Shown in pieces: positions 26,137 to 35,442 of a stretch of 64,000 bases of DNA (positions are counted from its first letter, which is position 1; the number at the start of each line of letters is the position of its first letter). A program made the translations under genes and the position numbers. The notes beneath the pieces were generated by a model. It was given only the letters and a program-made list of their open reading frames with translations. It made no database searches and was not told the DNA's origin. The stretch spans positions 124,001-188,000 of the forward strand of contig JANQJU010000010.1 in assembly GCA_028281495.1 (NCBI GenBank). Reading direction: 5' to 3'. This stretch comes from SAR324 cluster bacterium (GTDB lineage: Bacteria; SAR324; NAC60-12).

Positions 26137-26932
26137 TGATGAAAAAGCAGCCCGCCGTAAACTACGGAGTATGCTGACCCCTTATGCCCACATCACAGAA
26201 TTCTTCGAAGCCAAAGACGGCACAGAGGCATTCAATCAGATTCAAATCCAACAACCCGATTTGGTGTTTCTGGACATCCAAATGCCAGGAAAAACGGGGT
26301 TGGAAGTGGCGATGTCAACCTATCATCTGCCGTATCATCTAGTGTTTGTCACGGCATATGACGAGTACGCACTGCAAGCCTTTGACACCCAGGTCATTGA
26401 CTACTTACTCAAACCAGTGAGTCAGCAACGCTTGAAGCAATGTTTGGATAAAGTAGAACGTCTGGTTTCGACTTCTTCTGCATCCGTTGCAACCGAAGTC
26501 TCTTCTTCTGGGATCAGCAATTTGGATCTACAACAATTGGAACAACTGATGGATCGATTGGCTCCTGGCAAGTCGACCAAACGCTTGGGAGTTCGCAATG
26601 GTGCGGCCACTTTCATTCTGGAAACCGATCACTTGGCTTACATTCAAAGTGAGGAGGGGTTCAGTCATCTGTACTTGAACCATCGAGGTCAGCAAACGCA
26701 TCGATGTCCCAGTTTGTTGAGTGATGTGTCTTTAGATCAATTGATTCTTCAATTGCCAACCGATGACTTTTTACGCATTCACCGTTCGACCATCGTGCGT
26801 AAAGATCAAGTGAAGGCCTTCTTCGTAGAGGGTCGTCAATTCTACCTCACTCTTCTGGAATTCCCGAACCTCAAACTTCCTATTGCTCGTACTAAGGTTC
26901 CTCTAGTCAAGCAGCTTTGGCCGGTTGTTTAA
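26117..26932 (+). CDS. LytTR response regulator, partner of the upstream kinase
   Basis: A 271-aa regulator: receiver domain 1-118 (D7, D8, phosphoacceptor D53 in FLDIQMPGKTG, K103 in YLLKPVSQ), a linker rich in Ser/Gln, and LytTR domain about 165-270 (FLRIHRSTIVRKDQVKAF). Translationally coupled to the kinase. It lies 267 bases upstream of a TolC-adaptor-RND operon, the most likely target. No convincing pair of LytTR boxes could be picked by eye in the gap. Confidence 0.93.
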   Translation: MKVLIADDEKAARRKLRSMLTPYAHITEFFEAKDGTEAFNQIQIQQPDLVFLDIQMPGKTGLEVAMSTYHLPYHLVFVTAYDEYALQAFDTQVIDYLLKPVSQQRLKQCLDKVERLVSTSSASVATEVSSSGISNLDLQQLEQLMDRLAPGKSTKRLGVRNGAATFILETDHLAYIQSEEGFSHLYLNHRGQQTHRCPSLLSDVSLDQLILQLPTDDFLRIHRSTIVRKDQVKAFFVEGRQFYLTLLEFPNLKLPIARTKVPLVKQLWPVV

Positions 26933-27199
26933 ATCTTTCTGCAAGCTTCGAATTGGAGTGGCCTGACACCGTCGAGGTGCGTTTTGTACCACTCATACGT
27001 CAATCAATACCGCTCAAGGCGACACCCCTCGTATTCCTTTCAATACCCGCTAGACTGGGCCTCACAGCATTTGATTTTTCTGATTTTCTCCGCATTTGAA
27101 GCCGTCCCACTTGTGATGCCGGGATGGCCACATCGACTCGGTTTGGGCTGTTTGAAACATGTCCAAACTCTTCAGGTTTTGTTGATTGGAAGGAATGTC

Positions 27200-28771
27200 A
27201 TGTCGCGCCAGTGGGCAGTTCATCGTGGTTTGTTTTGTCTAGGAATTGGAGTTCTGATGGTTTTCACGGTTGGGGGAGATGTTTGGGCACAAGGGACAAC
27301 GGAGCCTGTAAAAGCGACAACCGTTATCGAAGTCGGATTAGCCGAGGTGTTGAAGTTAGCCTTGGAAGAAAGCCGCCAAATCGAAGTGGCACGCCTGCAA
27401 GTTCGAGCCGCCCAACATGCGCTGCAAGCTACAGCTAAGCGACGCCATCCTGTGTTGTCCAATCAATTGTCGCAGAGCGAAACCGTCACCTCAGCATCGG
27501 GGGGGGCCGCCTTTGCGAATTTGAACCGAAACCGAACGACCACCGTGAATGCCAGTGTCACGCATTCTTTGAACAACGGAATTGCTTACGGTTTGACCCT
27601 TGCGGAAAGTCGCCTCCAGTCTCAAAGCCTCACGATTGAAGAGGAAGGGGATTCTCCTGATGTGGAGCCGTGGCAAGATCCTTTGCACACCAACACGTTA
27701 ACAGGGTTTGTGAATGTTCCGCTGTTTCAAGATTGGGGGGAAACCGTCAATGAAATCCCAACACGTTTGCAAGAAGTGGCAGTGGATCAAAGCCAGATTG
27801 ATGAAACGCAAAGCCAGTTATCCGTGTTGCGTTTTGTGGCGGAGACTTATTGGGATTTGGTCGGTGTGTGGGAAACCCAACGGGTGCAACAAGAAGCAGT
27901 GAAATTGTCCGAACGCTTGTTGGCCGAAAACCAACTGCAATTGGAAGTGGGCACCTTAACTTCCAGTGATGTGCAAGCGACCGAAACCCAATTGGTTCGC
28001 GAACGGCAACAGTTGCTTAATACAGAAAACCAATTGCGCAATGTGGAAGATGCGTTGCGTGTCGCTCTCAATTTCGAACAACTGAATGTGTCGTTTTATC
28101 CACAGGAGGTTCCAACCTTGGACAAGGCCATCCTGCCACCCAAGGAATTGCTGAGCCGATTGTGGGCTAAAGACACGTCGTTGCAATCGCTACAAACTTC
28201 ACTCGAACGCGTGCGATGGGAGCTGGTTGACATTGAGAATGAAGACCGGACGGATTTGGATTTAGAAGTGTCGTATACCCTTCAGGGCTACGCGTCTGAC
28301 TCCTTCCAGGGGACCACGTATTGGGGGGAAGAGGCCCTCAATGGTTTTCAAGCCGCATTGACTTGGACTGTGCCCCTTGGAAACCAAGTCACTCCGAACG
28401 AACTTCAACAGAAGCGATTAGAACGAGAGCAACTTCTCTTGCAAATCCAAGACACCAAAGCTGATCTTCAGAATCAACTCAATACAGCCCTACGTGCATT
28501 GACGTTGGCAACCCAATCGGTGGCGAGCTCGGTGCGGGTGAGAGAACTCACCGATCTGCAATTGCAGAGTGAAATCATCCGTTTGCAAGAAGGACAGACC
28601 ACGAGCTTTCAAGTGGCCCAATTCCAACAAGAATTGTCTCGTGCACGCGAAGACGAAATTCTCGCCCGCATTCAATATGAAAAAGCTTATCTCGACCTCC
28701 TGATTTTGACCCAGGATCTGCTGGGGCACTATGGATTGGCGGTTGAGCCTACCTCAAATTCCGTGGAGTGA
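27200..28771 (+). CDS. TolC-family outer membrane efflux protein
   Basis: A 523-aa outer-membrane channel protein. Signal peptide at 1-30 (ends DVWAQ). Two internally homologous helical/beta segments (about 50-270 and 290-515), with long amphipathic helices rich in Gln and Glu, match the TolC/OEP fold. The ATG at 27200 follows GGAAGGA; an upstream extension to 26984 is not likely. First gene of a three-gene efflux operon; the stop is 4 bases before the adaptor start. Confidence 0.9.
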   Translation: MSRQWAVHRGLFCLGIGVLMVFTVGGDVWAQGTTEPVKATTVIEVGLAEVLKLALEESRQIEVARLQVRAAQHALQATAKRRHPVLSNQLSQSETVTSASGGAAFANLNRNRTTTVNASVTHSLNNGIAYGLTLAESRLQSQSLTIEEEGDSPDVEPWQDPLHTNTLTGFVNVPLFQDWGETVNEIPTRLQEVAVDQSQIDETQSQLSVLRFVAETYWDLVGVWETQRVQQEAVKLSERLLAENQLQLEVGTLTSSDVQATETQLVRERQQLLNTENQLRNVEDALRVALNFEQLNVSFYPQEVPTLDKAILPPKELLSRLWAKDTSLQSLQTSLERVRWELVDIENEDRTDLDLEVSYTLQGYASDSFQGTTYWGEEALNGFQAALTWTVPLGNQVTPNELQQKRLEREQLLLQIQDTKADLQNQLNTALRALTLATQSVASSVRVRELTDLQLQSEIIRLQEGQTTSFQVAQFQQELSRAREDEILARIQYEKAYLDLLILTQDLLGHYGLAVEPTSNSVE

Positions 28772-28775
28772 TGCC

Positions 28776-30290
28776 ATGTCTGATCCATTGTCAGAGACCC
28801 TTTCCAGACCGTCGACCCCGTCGGAGGCTTCAAATCGGCCACGTTCTTGGTGGAGTAAAATCCATTGGAAACGCTGGTTGATGTTGCCCGTAATCGGGGT
28901 CGGCGTGTTGGTATTTGTCTATCGTAGTCAGAAACCCCCGAAGGAAGTTCCACCGCCGCCTGCTGAGGTGGCGCATCCGGTGCGAGTGATCACGGTACGA
29001 TCCGTCGATTTTGTCCCTAAGGTTTTGGCCTATGGCACCGTCCAACCCGGGAAAACTTGGGATGCCGTGACCGAAGTCAGCGGCCAAGTGATGGAGATGC
29101 ACCCCCAATTGGAAAAAGGGGCACAACTGCCTGCTGGCGCGATGCTATTACGTATCGATCCTCAGGAGTATGAGATTGCTGTTGCCCAAGACAAAGCCAA
29201 TATCGCCTCCATTCGATCTCAATTGGAAGAATTGAGGATTCGGGAATACAACACGCGTCGAGCGCTGGAAATCGAGCAACAGAATTGGGCGTTGCAGCAA
29301 AAAGAACTCAAACGTCTGGAGCGTCTGGCAGATAAGAATATCGGCAGTCAACAAAGGTTGGATCAACAAAAACGCAGCACGCTTTCTCAGGCGCAAGTGA
29401 TGAATACGCAGCAAAACTCGCTCAACCTTATTCCCAGCCAACGAGAAAGCTTGGAGGCTCAGTTGGCAATAGCCCAAGCGCAATTGCGTCTGTCTCAACT
29501 GCGATTGAAGCGCACTAAAATCGTTCTGCCTTTTGCGGCTCGAATCGCTGAGGTCCGGGTGGAGCAACGTCAGTATGTGAATCAAGGCAATGTGCTGGTT
29601 GTGGTGGATGGCGTGTCGCAATCTGAAGTCACCGCGCAGCTATCAATTGAACAGTTCAGTCAATTGGTTCCCAAACCCGTTACCAACTCGGGCAAAGCCC
29701 TATCGATTTCAGAATCCCCAACAGATTCAACTAGTAAAGCAATCGCATCCAGCCATGATTCAACTAGTAAAGCAATCACATCCAGCCATGACTCCATCGA
29801 ACGTTATGGAATTGCTGCAACGGTCCGCCTACGAACCAACTTTTCAGTATCCACATGGCCCGCCCGGTTGAGTCAGTTGAGCGACACGGTCGATCCACAA
29901 GCCCGCACTATCGGGGTGATTGTTGAGGTGGATGAACCGAGAGACGCCTCACAACCCCTGCCATTGATCAAGAACATGTTTGTTGAGGTGGAATTACGAG
30001 GACAACCCCGTTGGCAACAACTGGTGATTCCAAGAGCCGCATTGCATGAGGAAGCGGTGTATGTGCTCACAGAAGAACAGCGGTTGGAGGTGCGCCCGGT
30101 GAAGGTGGCTTGGAAGCAGGCCAATGTAGTGGTGATCGAAGAAGGGTTGCAGCCTGGAGAACATATCGTAGTGTCACACCTCGTGCCAGCAATTCAAGGC
30201 ATGTTGCTGAAGCCTGAAGAGGACCCTCAAACTTTGGCCACCCTATTGGCGGAGGCTCAAGGACAAGTTCACGAACCCAACAGTCTGTGA
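28776..30290 (+). CDS. Efflux periplasmic adaptor (membrane fusion protein, HlyD/AcrA type)
   Basis: A 504-aa adaptor. A single N-terminal membrane anchor at about 33-50 takes the place of a lipoprotein signal. A first lipoyl half (SGQVMEMHPQLEKGAQLPAG), a long helical hairpin (about 135-250), a second lipoyl half (FAARIAEVRVEQRQYVNQGN) and beta-barrel/membrane-proximal domains follow. It carries an unusual 11-residue in-frame duplication (about 317-338). It links the TolC-like channel to the RND pump encoded next. Confidence 0.92.
   Translation: MSDPLSETLSRPSTPSEASNRPRSWWSKIHWKRWLMLPVIGVGVLVFVYRSQKPPKEVPPPPAEVAHPVRVITVRSVDFVPKVLAYGTVQPGKTWDAVTEVSGQVMEMHPQLEKGAQLPAGAMLLRIDPQEYEIAVAQDKANIASIRSQLEELRIREYNTRRALEIEQQNWALQQKELKRLERLADKNIGSQQRLDQQKRSTLSQAQVMNTQQNSLNLIPSQRESLEAQLAIAQAQLRLSQLRLKRTKIVLPFAARIAEVRVEQRQYVNQGNVLVVVDGVSQSEVTAQLSIEQFSQLVPKPVTNSGKALSISESPTDSTSKAIASSHDSTSKAITSSHDSIERYGIAATVRLRTNFSVSTWPARLSQLSDTVDPQARTIGVIVEVDEPRDASQPLPLIKNMFVEVELRGQPRWQQLVIPRAALHEEAVYVLTEEQRLEVRPVKVAWKQANVVVIEEGLQPGEHIVVSHLVPAIQGMLLKPEEDPQTLATLLAEAQGQVHEPNSL
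29724..29789 (+). repeat. 33-bp in-frame tandem duplication in the adaptor gene
   Basis: Two nearly identical units (29724-29756 and 29757-29789) encode DSTSKAI(A/T)SSH twice, in a loop of the beta-barrel region. The single difference that changes the protein is Ala to Thr. Confidence 0.9.
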
Positions 30291-30298
30291 GGCCGCCA

Positions 30299-33200
30299 AT
30301 GATTCGTTATTTTTCCAAGCACCCCACAGCCGCCAATATCCTAATGCTCAGTTTGGTGATCATTGGATTGACAAGCCTGCCCAGCCTCAAACGCGAAACG
30401 TTTCCCGATTTTGCTGCCAATAAAGTGGAGGTGCGTATCGTTTATCCTGGAGCCTCACCGGAAGAAGTCGAAGAAGCGATATGCCAGAGGGTTCAAGATG
30501 CGATTGATGGCACAAGTCATATCAAAGAAATGAGTTGTGAATCACGCGATAGTCTAGCCATCGCCGTGATTGAATGGGATGAAACCGGTGAGTTTGCTGA
30601 ATTGGTGGACGATATCCGCATCAACATGGATGCGATTGATTCGTTTCCAACGGAAGTGGAGGACCCGGTGATTCAGGTGTTGGCTCGTACAGATCCAGTG
30701 GCGTTCATTGCCATCACAGGACCTATGAACGTGACCGATTTGAAAGCCTATGCTGAAGAGTTGAAACGCAAATTGCTCCGTTTGCCCTCGATTTCGTTGG
30801 TGGAGGTACAAGGGTTTTCGGATCGGCAGATTCGGATCGAAGTCCCCAATCATTGGTTGCAGCAATATGGTCTGAGTTTGCAAGATGTGGCTCGGACCAT
30901 TGAGCAGCAAAGCACCAACCTTCCTGCTGGAAGTCTGCTCACTCGCGATCAAGACGTGCTTTTACGATTTGATGATGGTCGCACCACTCCCACCGAATTT
31001 TCTGAATTGACCGTGATTAGCAAAACCAGTGGAGCAGAAATCCGCTTGGGCGATATTGCCAGGATCACGGATCGGTTTGAGGCCGACGAAGTGAAAGTGA
31101 TGTTCAATGGGGAGCGGGCTGCCTTATTGAACATCGAAAAAACAAGAGCAGAAGATGTGATTGAAGTGGGCCAGGTAATTCGAAACTTCATCAAAGAAGA
31201 GCAAGCGACTGCACCCCCGGGAGTGAAATTACACTTGACCAACGAGAGCTTTTCTTTGGTCGAAGACCGGTTGTCTCTATTGTTGACCAACAGTTGGCAA
31301 GGTTTGATATTGGTGCTGTTGACGTTGGCGCTGTTTTTTAATCTGCGTTTTGCTTTTTGGGTCGCGATGGGATTGCCCGTTTCGTTCTTGGCCACATTGT
31401 TTGTGATGCAAGGAATCGGATACTCCATCAACATGCTCACCATGGTGGCCTTGCTCATGGCGATTGGATTGTTGGTAGATGATGCTATTGTGATTTCAGA
31501 AAATATTGCTTCCGAACTGAGCCGAGGCAAGACTGCCTTGGAAGCAGCCATTGCCGGAACCGATGGTGTGAAGGCCGGGGTATTTTCGTCTTTTCTGACC
31601 ACCGTTTGCATCTTTGGACCATTGGCTTTTTTAGAAGGCAATATCGGAAAAGTGTTGTTGGTCATTCCAGTCGTGTTGATTGTCACGTTGAGTGTGAGCT
31701 TGATCGAAGCGTTTCTCATTTTGCCTCACCATCTGAAACATGCCATGGCTCACTCCACGCAACGTTCGCGTTTCCGGGAGCTATTCGAGGCAGGTTTGGA
31801 TCGGTTTCGCAATCGGGTGATTCTTCGACTGGTCACCATCATTGTGGAATGGCGGTATGTCTTTGTTGGAAGCGTGTTGGCCGTGCTTCTGATGTCGTTG
31901 AGTTTGGTTACGGGAGGATCGCTCCAGTTCCGAGCCTTCCCCAATTTAGAAGGCAATAACATCGAAGCCCGACTGTTGCTGCCTCCAGGATCTCCCCTCA
32001 GTCTGACCGAGCAAAAAATTGATCACATCGTGGCTGCCTTGGAACGAATGGATGCCGCCCGTTCTTCCGAGCAACCCGAAGGGCAGTCGCTGATTCGGAA
32101 TATCCGTATCCAGACCAATCAAAATGCAGATGCCAATGAAACCGGGCCTCATGTGGCCACCGTTGCCGTGGATTTGCTCCCTGCGGAAGAACGAGTCGGA
32201 CGCTTGGATGACTTGCTTCAACACTGGCGTGACGAAGTGGGTGTTATGACTGACATCGTACAACTCAATATCACTGAACTGGGAGTGGGGCCAGCAGGCT
32301 TGCCAATCGATATTCGTATTCAAGGATCGGATTTGGATACTCTGAAAACCGTGTCTTTGGCCATGCAAGCGGAATTGGCAACCTTTCCAGGAGTGATCAG
32401 TGTGTTCGATGACCTCCGTCCCGGCAAACTAGAAGTGCGCTTGCGGCTGAGAGAAGGCGCTTTGGCTTTAGGTCTGGATGCCCAAACCATCGCCAATCAA
32501 TTGCGGTCGGCCTTTTTCGGAGTCACTGTGGATGAAATACAACTGGGTGTGGAGTCCTACGAAATCGATGTGCGTCTGGCTTCCCAAGATCGAAACAGCT
32601 TGGACGATTTGGATGATTTCCTAGTCCGTACACCGGGGGGATTGCAAGTGCCCCTCAGCCAAGTGGCAGAAGCCCGTTGGGAACGTGGGTTGTCCCGCAT
32701 CTTTCGGGTGGATGGCGAACGTACCGTCACCATTCGTGGAGAGGTCGATACCTCTGTCTTAAATGTCAATGTCATGACCCAAAAGCTTCAAGCCGAGTTT
32801 CTGCCCAGTTTGTTGGCGCAATACCCTGATGTCACCATCAATTTCAAAGGCGAAGTGGAAGAAGGGGGAAAAACTCAACAATCGATGGCCCGGTTGTTTC
32901 TGTTGGGATTGGTGGGGGTATTTTTTTTACTGAGTTTTCAATTTCGCAGCTACCGAGAACCCATCGCCGTGATGTTCGTGATCCCCTTGGGGTTGATCGG
33001 CGTGTTTTGGGGGCATTGGCTCATGGGGCTCGATGTGACTATGCCCAGTATGGTCGGGTTTGCTTCTTTAGCCGGGGTGGTGGTCAATGATTCCATCCTA
33101 CTGGTGACCTTCCTTAAGAATCATATTCAACAGGGCATGACCGTGCATGAAGCCGCGGCTCTTGCCAGTCGAGATCGTTTCCGCGCCATTTTGCTCACCT

Positions 33201-33394
33201 CGCTCTCAACAATTGCAGGCATGACTCCCTTGCTTTTCGAGACCAGTTTGCAAGCCCAAGTCCTGATCCCGTTAGTGACGAGCCTTGTATTCGGCATTCT
33301 CGCCGCAACTTTAGCCGTCCTGTTCTTGATTCCAGCCCTGTATTCCATTTTCGATGATTTGGGTTGGGTCCAGCCAATTGCGTCCCAAGAGTGA
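30299..33394 (+). CDS. RND-family efflux pump (AcrB/HAE type)
   Basis: A 1031-aa inner-membrane drug/proton antiporter. Features: the first helix after MIRYFSKHPTAANI, two large periplasmic loops (about 30-330 and 540-860), and two sets of six membrane helices. The proton-relay pair is in GLLVDDAIVISE on helix 4, and the second half has GVVVNDSILLV. Length and repeats are complete. The ATG at 30299 lies 8 bases after the adaptor stop. The substrate range cannot be told. The pump forms a tripartite complex with the two genes upstream. Confidence 0.95.
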   Translation: MIRYFSKHPTAANILMLSLVIIGLTSLPSLKRETFPDFAANKVEVRIVYPGASPEEVEEAICQRVQDAIDGTSHIKEMSCESRDSLAIAVIEWDETGEFAELVDDIRINMDAIDSFPTEVEDPVIQVLARTDPVAFIAITGPMNVTDLKAYAEELKRKLLRLPSISLVEVQGFSDRQIRIEVPNHWLQQYGLSLQDVARTIEQQSTNLPAGSLLTRDQDVLLRFDDGRTTPTEFSELTVISKTSGAEIRLGDIARITDRFEADEVKVMFNGERAALLNIEKTRAEDVIEVGQVIRNFIKEEQATAPPGVKLHLTNESFSLVEDRLSLLLTNSWQGLILVLLTLALFFNLRFAFWVAMGLPVSFLATLFVMQGIGYSINMLTMVALLMAIGLLVDDAIVISENIASELSRGKTALEAAIAGTDGVKAGVFSSFLTTVCIFGPLAFLEGNIGKVLLVIPVVLIVTLSVSLIEAFLILPHHLKHAMAHSTQRSRFRELFEAGLDRFRNRVILRLVTIIVEWRYVFVGSVLAVLLMSLSLVTGGSLQFRAFPNLEGNNIEARLLLPPGSPLSLTEQKIDHIVAALERMDAARSSEQPEGQSLIRNIRIQTNQNADANETGPHVATVAVDLLPAEERVGRLDDLLQHWRDEVGVMTDIVQLNITELGVGPAGLPIDIRIQGSDLDTLKTVSLAMQAELATFPGVISVFDDLRPGKLEVRLRLREGALALGLDAQTIANQLRSAFFGVTVDEIQLGVESYEIDVRLASQDRNSLDDLDDFLVRTPGGLQVPLSQVAEARWERGLSRIFRVDGERTVTIRGEVDTSVLNVNVMTQKLQAEFLPSLLAQYPDVTINFKGEVEEGGKTQQSMARLFLLGLVGVFFLLSFQFRSYREPIAVMFVIPLGLIGVFWGHWLMGLDVTMPSMVGFASLAGVVVNDSILLVTFLKNHIQQGMTVHEAAALASRDRFRAILLTSLSTIAGMTPLLFETSLQAQVLIPLVTSLVFGILAATLAVLFLIPALYSIFDDLGWVQPIASQE

Positions 33395-33432
33395 AAGTGA
33401 ACCCCGATCAGCTGTGTCCCAAACACAGACAT

Positions 33433-33695
33433 TGGTGATTCATGAGCAGTTTTGATGATTCATGAACGAATGTTGGTGATTCATGAGCAAGTTTGATGAT
33501 TTACGCGTGGGTTTTGATGATTCATGAACGAATGTTGGTGATTCATGAGCCGTTTTGATGATTCACGAGTGGATGTTGGTGATTCATGAGCAAGTTTGAT
33601 GATTTACGCGTAGATGTTGGTGATTCATGAGCCGTTTTGATGATTCACGAGTGGATGTTGGTGATTCATGAGCAAGTTTGATGATTCATGAATGC
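33433..33695. repeat. Array of about 13 degenerate 21-bp repeats
   Basis: Alternating units GGTGATTCATGAGC(AAG/CGT)TTT and GATGATTCA(T/C)GA... fill most of the gap between the RND gene and the next gene. Higher-order units of about 63 and 42 bp are repeated, with some identical copies. No spacers, so it is not CRISPR. Confidence 0.9.
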
Positions 33696-33769
33696 TGGTT
33701 TACATCTCGGTATTGAGTTGTCGACTTATTGAGTCTGAAGAACGACTAAATATTTATTGAGTTTGAAGA

Positions 33770-34747
33770 ATGATGACATGTTGTATGACAAAGATGGCGA
33801 TTTGCTGCGTTTGGAGGAAGGGGTTGTGTAAAGGATGGATACTGACCGGCGTGATTTGGGCGATCTGTATTTCGCCTCTATATGGTCAAGGAGGCCCCCG
33901 TGAAGAATCCCCTGGTTTTCATGGAACACTCTCATTAGGAGTGGCTGAAGTCCGTCAAGAGCGTTTATCTCAAGCTCGTATCGATTCTTATGAGGACGAC
34001 CCCGAAGTAAATCGGCAAGTGGCACCTTTGCCGGTAGTTCAATTACGTTATGTGGATATGGACAAGCGCAGCCATTGGTTTTTCGGAACGGGCAATACCG
34101 GATTGCAGGCAGGCCGTAAGCAAGACACAGCAGTGGGAATCTTGACGATTGCAGTAGGGACTTCTTTATCCGTCGGAGAAGGTCGGGAGTTTCGAAACCC
34201 CTATCTCTTGGGGGAAAGCCGCAGCCGAACGAATACCACGGTGCGGTCCTTTGTATTGGGGTATGGGGTGGGAGAAGAATGGGGGCTGGATCTGGAATAT
34301 CAGCAACAAACCGTCGATTATTGGCAAGACAGCACCCCCGATCTCGATCCTGCCCTGGGACGTGACGCTACAAACACATTCACATCCATCGGTCTCCGCT
34401 TGTTGGTATTGAACCTGAAATATCAACAACAGATTGTTCGGGCCGAAGGCGATGCCGATAGCAGCCAAGGCGGGGAAGCGCAAGCTCAGTTGGTGATCCC
34501 TATTATTCCGAAACGCCTCCTGATTATGGGGAACATCGGCCAAGGCCAAGCTGAGTTTGATGCGGTCCATCCCATCTTTAACGAAATCCGTGAAGACAAC
34601 ACGCATTCGACTTTGGTACGAGTGATGTTACTCTTTGAACCTTATCAATTTTTTGTCATGAGCATTCAAAGACGTACGGACAGCAATATCGATTTTTTCG
34701 ATTCTCAAACACAAATGGGAGCCATTGGAGGGGGATGGCGGTTTTGA
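33770..34747 (+). CDS. Predicted outer-membrane protein (DUF2860-like)
   Basis: A 325-aa exported protein with a signal sequence (hydrophobic core about 22-38, likely cut before QGGP), then alternating beta strands and a final GGGWRF with terminal phenylalanine, the usual signal for outer-membrane assembly. The N-terminal FHGTLSLGVAEV part and the strand pattern resemble DUF2860 proteins; function unknown. The start could be any of three ATGs (33770, 33785, 33794). Close position after the efflux operon may be chance, as a repeat array separates them. Confidence 0.65.
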   Translation: MMTCCMTKMAICCVWRKGLCKGWILTGVIWAICISPLYGQGGPREESPGFHGTLSLGVAEVRQERLSQARIDSYEDDPEVNRQVAPLPVVQLRYVDMDKRSHWFFGTGNTGLQAGRKQDTAVGILTIAVGTSLSVGEGREFRNPYLLGESRSRTNTTVRSFVLGYGVGEEWGLDLEYQQQTVDYWQDSTPDLDPALGRDATNTFTSIGLRLLVLNLKYQQQIVRAEGDADSSQGGEAQAQLVIPIIPKRLLIMGNIGQGQAEFDAVHPIFNEIREDNTHSTLVRVMLLFEPYQFFVMSIQRRTDSNIDFFDSQTQMGAIGGGWRF

Positions 34748-34752
34748 TTCGA

Positions 34753-34802
34753 TGTGGAAATCGTGGTTACGGAAAGCATGGTTGTGGAAATCGTGGTTAC
34801 GG
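34753..34802. repeat. 20-bp direct repeat between convergent genes
   Basis: TGTGGAAATCGTGGTTACGG occurs at 34753 and again at 34783, right after the stop of the outer-membrane protein gene. Confidence 0.85.
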
Positions 34803-34805
34803 TTA

Positions 34806-35435
34806 TTACTGAAACAGTCCGCTACCCGATAAGCCGTCGAAGATGAATTGCACTGCTAAAGCAGACAGCAGCACACCAAAAATACGGGTCAAGACATTGG
34901 TACCCGTGGTGCCAAGAAATTTTTGAACACCCGTGGCCATGATCAGGAGAAGCAAGGTGATTCCCAGCACGAGAAGCAGTGCTCCGATCACAGTAAGTCG
35001 TAGGCCCCAATCGCCTTGAGTATCGGCGACCAAAAGGACCACAGCCCCCATTGCACCAGGACCCGCAATCAAAGGCGTTGCGAGAGGGAAGACGGAGATA
35101 TCTTCTCGTTGTTGGGCTTCTAGGTTTTCGTCTTGGGTGGTGGAGGTCCCCCCCGAATGTCGAGCAAACACCATTTCGATGCTCAAGAGCATCAGTAGAA
35201 TCCCGCCGGCTGTCCGCAGTGCAGCCAAAGAGATGCCCAGCCAATCCAGCAAGGCCTGCCCAAAGAGTGCAAATGACATGAGAATCCCCGTTGCCATGAT
35301 CACCCCTTTGAAGGCGATGCGCCGACGCTCAGTAGGCGTGTTTTTCGAAGTAAGGGCCACGAACAAGGCCGAGACATCCATGGGACCAATCGTAACAAAA
35401 AATGTTGTGAAGGCCACTAAGGCGGTTTCCCACAT
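34806..35435 (-). CDS. MarC-family integral membrane protein
   Basis: A 209-aa protein with six predicted membrane helices. Family marks: TTFFVTIGPMDVSALFVALT at the N-terminus, RTAGGILLMLLSIEM, and PLATPLIAGPGAMGAVVLL after the central hydrophilic loop. The function of MarC proteins is not settled (once linked to multiple antibiotic resistance). The ATG at 35435 follows AAGGAAG. It lies 7 bases behind the SelA-like gene, so co-transcribed. Confidence 0.9.
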   Translation of the reverse strand: MWETALVAFTTFFVTIGPMDVSALFVALTSKNTPTERRRIAFKGVIMATGILMSFALFGQALLDWLGISLAALRTAGGILLMLLSIEMVFARHSGGTSTTQDENLEAQQREDISVFPLATPLIAGPGAMGAVVLLVADTQGDWGLRLTVIGALLLVLGITLLLLIMATGVQKFLGTTGTNVLTRIFGVLLSALAVQFIFDGLSGSGLFQ

Positions 35436-35442
35436 AGCTTCC

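Noticed and set aside
30949-31719. 256-aa minus-strand open frame inside the RND gene
   Set aside because: Exact antisense shadow of a well-conserved coding sequence.
33433-33695. Possible CRISPR array
   Set aside because: Units are contiguous, degenerate and without spacers; no cas gene in the window.
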